Below are positions 4,608 through 7,092 of a stretch of DNA of 7,092 nt, one piece after another. The notes beneath the pieces are model-generated. The model was given only the letters and a program-made list of their open reading frames with translations. It had not been told where the DNA came from and searched no databases. Every line of letters starts with the position of its first letter. The stretch's first letter is position 1. Both the position numbers and the translations under genes were made by a program. The stretch comes from Candidatus Liptonbacteria bacterium RIFCSPLOWO2_01_FULL_53_13. Its GTDB lineage: Bacteria; Patescibacteriota; Minisyncoccia; UBA6257; 2-01-FULL-56-20. The DNA is taken from the NCBI GenBank assembly GCA_001818895.1, contig MHLB01000016.1:18561-25652 (forward strand), read 5' to 3'.

Positions 4608-4636
4608 AAAAATCCGGCACGCATTGCCGGATTTTT
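4608..4636. terminator. Bidirectional intrinsic terminator
   Basis: AAAAATCCGGCA (4608-4619) pairs perfectly with TGCCGGATTTTT (4625-4636) around a 5-base loop. With A-run and T-run on the two sides it can stop transcription from both the SpoU gene and the convergent DoxX gene. Confidence 0.9.
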
Positions 4637-4662
4637 GATAACACGAATTTTTCCGCCAAGAA

Positions 4663-5196
4663 TTATTTCTTCTCGCCGGATTCGCAATTCATGCCACAGC
4701 AGTTTTTCCCGCCGGATTCGCACGGTTCGCATTTCTCTCCGGGTTTGCATTCCCCGCAGGGCTTGCACTCGCCGCCGACCATGCATTTCCCGCCGCAGCA
4801 TCCGCGCGCGAGTGCGTATCTCCCCGGGCCTGCGAACACTACGCAAAGCGTTGCGGCAAGGAGCGTGAGAGTGAACTCATACCCGCCCGGACCGGAAAAT
4901 CCGGCGCCCACTTTCACTTTCAAGACGTAAGTTGCCACAAGCATCACGATGGCGAGCAAGGAGCCGCTTACGCATGTCCAAAAACCGAGGAGCAGAGAGA
5001 TGCCTCCCAGGAATTCAACCCATGCGGTAAGGTAGGCGAGAGGAGCCGGGAAACCCATGCTCCCGAAAGCGCTTACCGTCGCCGGCATATTCTGAATTTT
5101 CTCCCATCCGGCGCTGATGAAGACCGCCGCGAGCGCGAGGCGCAACAATAAAAGCCCCAAGGAACGATTTGCGCACATCTTATGGAGTGATCTCAT
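4663..5196 (-). CDS. DoxX-family membrane protein with Cys-rich tail
   Basis: A 177-residue inner-membrane protein. The DoxX signature is clear: LLRLALAAVFISAGWEK (17-33), a Pro-containing loop, AWVEFLGGISLLLGFWT (58-74), then two more hydrophobic segments (about 79-96 and 108-125), giving four helices. DoxX/DoxD relatives are linked to respiratory or redox functions (thiosulfate:quinone oxidoreductase subunits, redox-stress complexes); the role here is not known. Unusual is the tail (132-177), hydrophilic with 11 cysteines in C-C, C-x2-C and C-x5-C spacings and an internal ECKPC/ECKPG/KCEPC repeat, suited to binding metal or to thiol chemistry. ATG 5196 is preferred: upstream ATG 5244 would add a poorly hydrophobic stretch and crowd the divergent promoter; Met7 (5178) is also possible. 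No Shine-Dalgarno site is seen. Confidence 0.92.
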   Translation of the reverse strand: MRSLHKMCANRSLGLLLLRLALAAVFISAGWEKIQNMPATVSAFGSMGFPAPLAYLTAWVEFLGGISLLLGFWTCVSGSLLAIVMLVATYVLKVKVGAGFSGPGGYEFTLTLLAATLCVVFAGPGRYALARGCCGGKCMVGGECKPCGECKPGEKCEPCESGGKNCCGMNCESGEKK

Positions 5197-5252
5197 AAAT
5201 ACGTGTGATAAATAACAGTAGATGAATGAAAAACGACCTTTCAATCGTTCTA

Positions 5253-5266
5253 TGATACACTATATT
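5253..5266 (+). promoter_or_regulatory. Promoter of the DUF192 gene
   Basis: TG-A-TACACT (5253-5261) is an extended -10, and the overlapping TATATT (5261-5266) is an alternative. Either gives a leader of only about 2-8 bases before ATG 5276, too short for a Shine-Dalgarno site. Confidence 0.55.
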
Positions 5267-5275
5267 GCATAAGAT

Positions 5276-5740
5276 ATGAAACCGAACATGATATCTCTTG
5301 GCATTATTATCGTATTCGCCGCGGTGCTCGTCGTGTATTTTGGAGGGTTCGGGTTTGACACGGCCGGAAGGCGCGCCACGCTTACGATAGGAGGCCGTAT
5401 TTTTAACATAGAGGTGCGTGACACCGCCGCAGGGCGCTCGCAAGGGCTTTCGGGGCGCGAGGCGCTCGGCGAAAACGAAGGAATGCTTTTCACATTCGGT
5501 TCGCCCGGCGATTACGGATTTTGGATGAAGGATATGAAGTTCCCGATTGACATTGTCTGGATTCGCGACGGCAAAGTGGTCGGCGTGACGGAGGATGTGC
5601 CGCCGGAGCCGGAGAAAACGATGCTTTCGCTCACCTCCTATTATCCGCCGAGTCCGGCCGACACCGTGCTTGAACTACGTGCCGGCGCGGTTGCGGACTA
5701 CGGCATCGCCGCAGGAAACGCGGTGACGATTACGGAGTAG
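5276..5740 (+). CDS. DUF192 family protein with N-terminal membrane anchor
   Basis: A 154-residue protein with one hydrophobic segment (about 6-24) acting as signal anchor or uncleaved signal peptide, followed by a full DUF192 domain outside the membrane. The family hallmarks occur in order: FNIEVRDTAAGRSQGLSGRE (43-62), EGMLFTFG (68-75), FWMKDMKFPIDIVWI (82-96), a Pro-rich strand DVPPEP, then YYPPSP and VLELRAG with a final G-x-x-V turn. No enzyme activity is established for the family. Start ATG 5276 fits the promoter 10-20 bases upstream and a near-leaderless mRNA. It is divergent from the DoxX gene, with about 80 bases of shared control region. No separate terminator is seen; the REP-like pair begins 28 bases after the stop. 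Confidence 0.94.
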   Translation: MKPNMISLGIIIVFAAVLVVYFGGFGFDTAGRRATLTIGGRIFNIEVRDTAAGRSQGLSGREALGENEGMLFTFGSPGDYGFWMKDMKFPIDIVWIRDGKVVGVTEDVPPEPEKTMLSLTSYYPPSPADTVLELRAGAVADYGIAAGNAVTITE

Positions 5741-5767
5741 AGCACGTTTAGAAAACCCCTCCCATGT

Positions 5768-5838
5768 GTCATCCCCGCGTAGGCGGGGATCCAGAAAAAT
5801 AGGGAGGGAACATAGATTCCCGCTTTCGCGGGAATGAC
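5768..5838. repeat. Inverted pair of REP-like palindromes
   Basis: Unit 1 (5768-5794) forms an 8-bp stem ATCCCCGC/GCGGGGAT with a GTAG loop. Unit 2 (5816-5838, opposite orientation) forms ATTCCCGC/GCGGGAAT with a TTTC loop. Both end in GTCAT. This is the widespread dispersed repeat whose chance translation reads VIPAKAGI and WIPAYAGMT. Paired units in opposite orientation are typical of non-autonomous elements mobilised by RAYT-type transposases (known for REP families); none is encoded here. Confidence 0.85.
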
Positions 5839-5892
5839 AACGATATAAAAGTTATGGAGCTTTAGACAATACTCGATTGCGGGGGAAAGTTG

Positions 5893-5972
5893 CAAAAAGC
5901 ACCAAAAAAGAGATAGGGTGGAAGCAGCAAAGGGGAGCACATCCCTCTTGAGAAAGGAAAGGAGGTGTGCGG
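5893..5972 (+). promoter_or_regulatory. Leader of the CDF gene, array-like
   Basis: From the TTGC at 5893 the sequence aligns without gaps for 31 bases with the gene B promoter in layout: AGTTGC, an A-rich tract, GAG, then GAAG-AGC and AAAGGGG-AGCA further on. The -10 equivalent (around TAGGGT) is poor. A strong ribosome-binding site AAGGAGGT (5959-5966) lies 6 bases before ATG 5973. Confidence 0.45.
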
Positions 5973-6641
5973 ATGGCGCACTTTAGAGTTTGCCGCATCA
6001 ATCCGTGCACCTGCGAAGTGTTGCGGTACGCAGGAGCGACGCTCATCCCGCTCGTCGTCGGTCCGATGGAAATCGGCGTGGGGGAATGGGCGAGGGTTCT
6101 GTTCCTCAAGGGCGACGGATGGCACGCGCTCTCCGACGCGATCGCCCAAGGGGTCTCGTTCGTAGTCTCCATGATCGTCCTAAGGGACAACGGGATCAGC
6201 CCCGAGCGCGAGGGACGCATCCGACGGCGTGGAGCGTTTTTCAACATCGTGCTCCTTGTCGGCGCTGCGAGCGAGGTGCTTTGCGAGGCGATCTGGAAGT
6301 TCTTCGGTCCCACGGTCCACGTTGAGGCAGAGTGGGCGTTCGGGGTCGCCTGGGCGGGACTTCTCGGGAACATCGCGCAATGGTGGTGGCTCAACAAAGG
6401 GCACCACTCCGAGAAAGAGGAACACACCCGCGAGACCTCACTGGCGCATGTGATCTCTGACCTCCTCATGAGCATCGCCGTCATCGTCGGCACGGCGTTC
6501 GTGTGGGTGGCGGGCGTGGCGCACATTGACTCCGTTTTCTCAATAGGCGTGACGCGTATCGACCCCATACTGTCAATGGGCGTCGCGCTCTGGATGTTCG
6601 TCCTTTCCGGGAAGCTCACACTTGAAGTCGTCCGGTCGTAA
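5973..6641 (+). CDS. Cation diffusion facilitator-type metal transporter, short form
   Basis: A 222-residue inner-membrane protein with six predicted helices (about 20-40, 50-70, 88-108, 121-140, 157-180, 198-217). Helix 2 carries D48, H51 and D55 in GDGWHALSDA, and helix 5 carries H159 and D163 in AHVISD, the metal-site pattern of CDF proton/zinc or cobalt antiporters. A His-rich loop (GHHSEKEEH, 143-151) lies between helices 4 and 5, as in that family, and IDPILSMGVALW opens helix 6. Odd points: the protein stops right after helix 6, so the cytoplasmic dimerisation domain of about 80 residues is missing, and the N-terminus has three cysteines (7, 12, 14). The start at ATG 5973 is set by the ideal AAGGAGGT; a GTG at 5967 touches that site and is rejected. 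Metal efflux is the likely role; the ion is unknown. Confidence 0.87.
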   Translation: MAHFRVCRINPCTCEVLRYAGATLIPLVVGPMEIGVGEWARVLFLKGDGWHALSDAIAQGVSFVVSMIVLRDNGISPEREGRIRRRGAFFNIVLLVGAASEVLCEAIWKFFGPTVHVEAEWAFGVAWAGLLGNIAQWWWLNKGHHSEKEEHTRETSLAHVISDLLMSIAVIVGTAFVWVAGVAHIDSVFSIGVTRIDPILSMGVALWMFVLSGKLTLEVVRS

Positions 6642-6681
6642 GGGTCTGTGCCATCGTTGGTATAGGCCCTCGTTCGTTTCA
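6642..6681 (+). terminator. Intrinsic terminator after the CDF gene
   Basis: A 12-bp stem (6642-6653 with 6658-6669, three G-T wobbles) has a TCGT loop and begins directly after the stop codon. A weakly T-rich tail (TCGTTCGTTTC) follows. It isolates the GAPDH promoter from CDF transcription. Confidence 0.7.
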
Positions 6682-6688
6682 AGTAATG

Positions 6689-6697
6689 TGGTATACT
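6689..6697 (+). promoter_or_regulatory. Extended -10 promoter of GAPDH, leaderless
   Basis: TG-G-TATACT ends 6 bases before ATG 6704. Transcription from it would begin at or within a base of the start codon, giving a leaderless mRNA. There is no purine-rich ribosome-binding site before the ATG. Confidence 0.75.
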
Positions 6698-6703
6698 ATA
6701 TAC

Positions 6704-7092
6704 ATGCCATCAAAAATCGCCATCAACGGGTTCGGGAGAATCGGGCGGACATTTTTCAAACTTGCTGCGGGCGACCCGGACATGGACATCGTTGCGATAA
6801 ACGACCTCGGTGACGCCGATGCGCTTGCGTATCTTTTGCGCTATGACACGGTCTACGGCAGATATGGCGTGGAGGTGAAGGTAGCGGATGAGGGAGGAAA
6901 AAAATATCTTGTGGTCGGTAAAAACAAAGCGCTCTTTTTGCAGGAAAAAGACCCGGCGCAGTTGCCGTGGGGCGCGCTCGGCGTTGACCTTGTCGTGGAA
7001 TGCACGGGGCTCTTTGAATCGTTTGAAAAAGCAAAAGTGCATCTTACGGCGGGCGCGAAGCGCGTCGTTATCAGCGCACCGTCCAAAGACGA
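6704..7092 (+). CDS. gap: Glyceraldehyde-3-phosphate dehydrogenase, type I (5' part)
   Basis: The first 129 codons; the gene runs off the right edge. GAPDH oxidises glyceraldehyde 3-phosphate with NAD and phosphate to 1,3-bisphosphoglycerate in cytoplasmic glycolysis. The Rossmann signature INGFGRIGR (7-15) and AINDL (31-35) are present; Asp34 favours NAD over NADP. Next come LLRYDTVYGRY (44-54), DPAQLPWGALGVDLVVECTG (83-102) and AGAKRVVISAPSKD (116-129), all typical of the type I enzyme. The catalytic cysteine (SCTTN region) lies beyond the window. ATG 6704 is fixed by the match to family N-termini and the extended -10 only 6 bases upstream. It is transcribed alone, behind the CDF terminator. 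In some bacteria gap heads a glycolytic cluster with phosphoglycerate kinase, which cannot be checked here. Confidence 0.97.
   Translation, partial: MPSKIAINGFGRIGRTFFKLAAGDPDMDIVAINDLGDADALAYLLRYDTVYGRYGVEVKVADEGGKKYLVVGKNKALFLQEKDPAQLPWGALGVDLVVECTGLFESFEKAKVHLTAGAKRVVISAPSKD

Noticed and set aside
5698..5940. Minus-strand open frame of 80 codons
   Set aside because: Its middle is the chance translation of the REP-like pair (VIPAKAGI, WIPAYAGMT) and the rest overlaps the DUF192 end.

Overview
The window looks like a piece of a moderately G+C-rich genome from a small-genome bacterium, most likely a member of Candidatus Patescibacteria (Parcubacteria-like). This is inferred from the gene mix (a short SpoU-type RNA methylase, a DoxX protein, a membrane-anchored DUF192 protein and a type I GAPDH, with many tiny unassigned proteins between them). 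Several housekeeping promoters also sit almost directly on the start codon. No rRNA, tRNA, CRISPR array or transposase is visible.

Layout. 1-200: gene-free, G+C-rich and full of inverted repeats. 221-857: an unknown single-pass membrane protein followed by a 37-residue membrane peptide. 858-3063: an accessory block of three small, strongly diverged paralogues (970-1359, 1605-2021, 2314-2664), each with an H/C...C..C candidate zinc site, plus an unrelated partner gene (2669-2980) and a perfect-stem terminator. 3064-3660: gene-free DNA with several nested inverted repeats and a known-looking palindromic repeat. 3702-3944 (-): an 80-residue membrane peptide with its own terminator, divergent from a SpoU RNA methylase (4039-4551). 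A bidirectional terminator separates the methylase from a convergent DoxX gene (4663-5196, -), whose tail carries 11 cysteines. The DUF192 gene (5276-5740) is divergent from DoxX. A pair of inverted REP-like repeats (5768-5838) follows, then a short cation-diffusion-facilitator (CDF) transporter without the usual C-terminal domain (5973-6641), its terminator, and the first 129 codons of GAPDH.

The most unusual part is the 858-3063 block. The three paralogues are barely alike in DNA, yet the DNA around them is nearly identical: a TTGCGC-N17-TA(T/A)AAA promoter before each, a 57-base identical 3' element with an 11-bp stem after two of them, intrinsic terminators, and before two of them a triple GAGCC half-site. 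The array therefore behaves like regulated cassettes whose frames are conserved and whose contents vary. The CDF gene has a leader that can be aligned with these, so it may share their regulation.

Two modes of translation start are visible. The 221, DUF192 and GAPDH genes have -10 elements within about 0-15 bases of the ATG and no Shine-Dalgarno site; the SpoU gene is similar with a slightly longer leader. The array genes and the CDF gene have clear Shine-Dalgarno sites and longer leaders.
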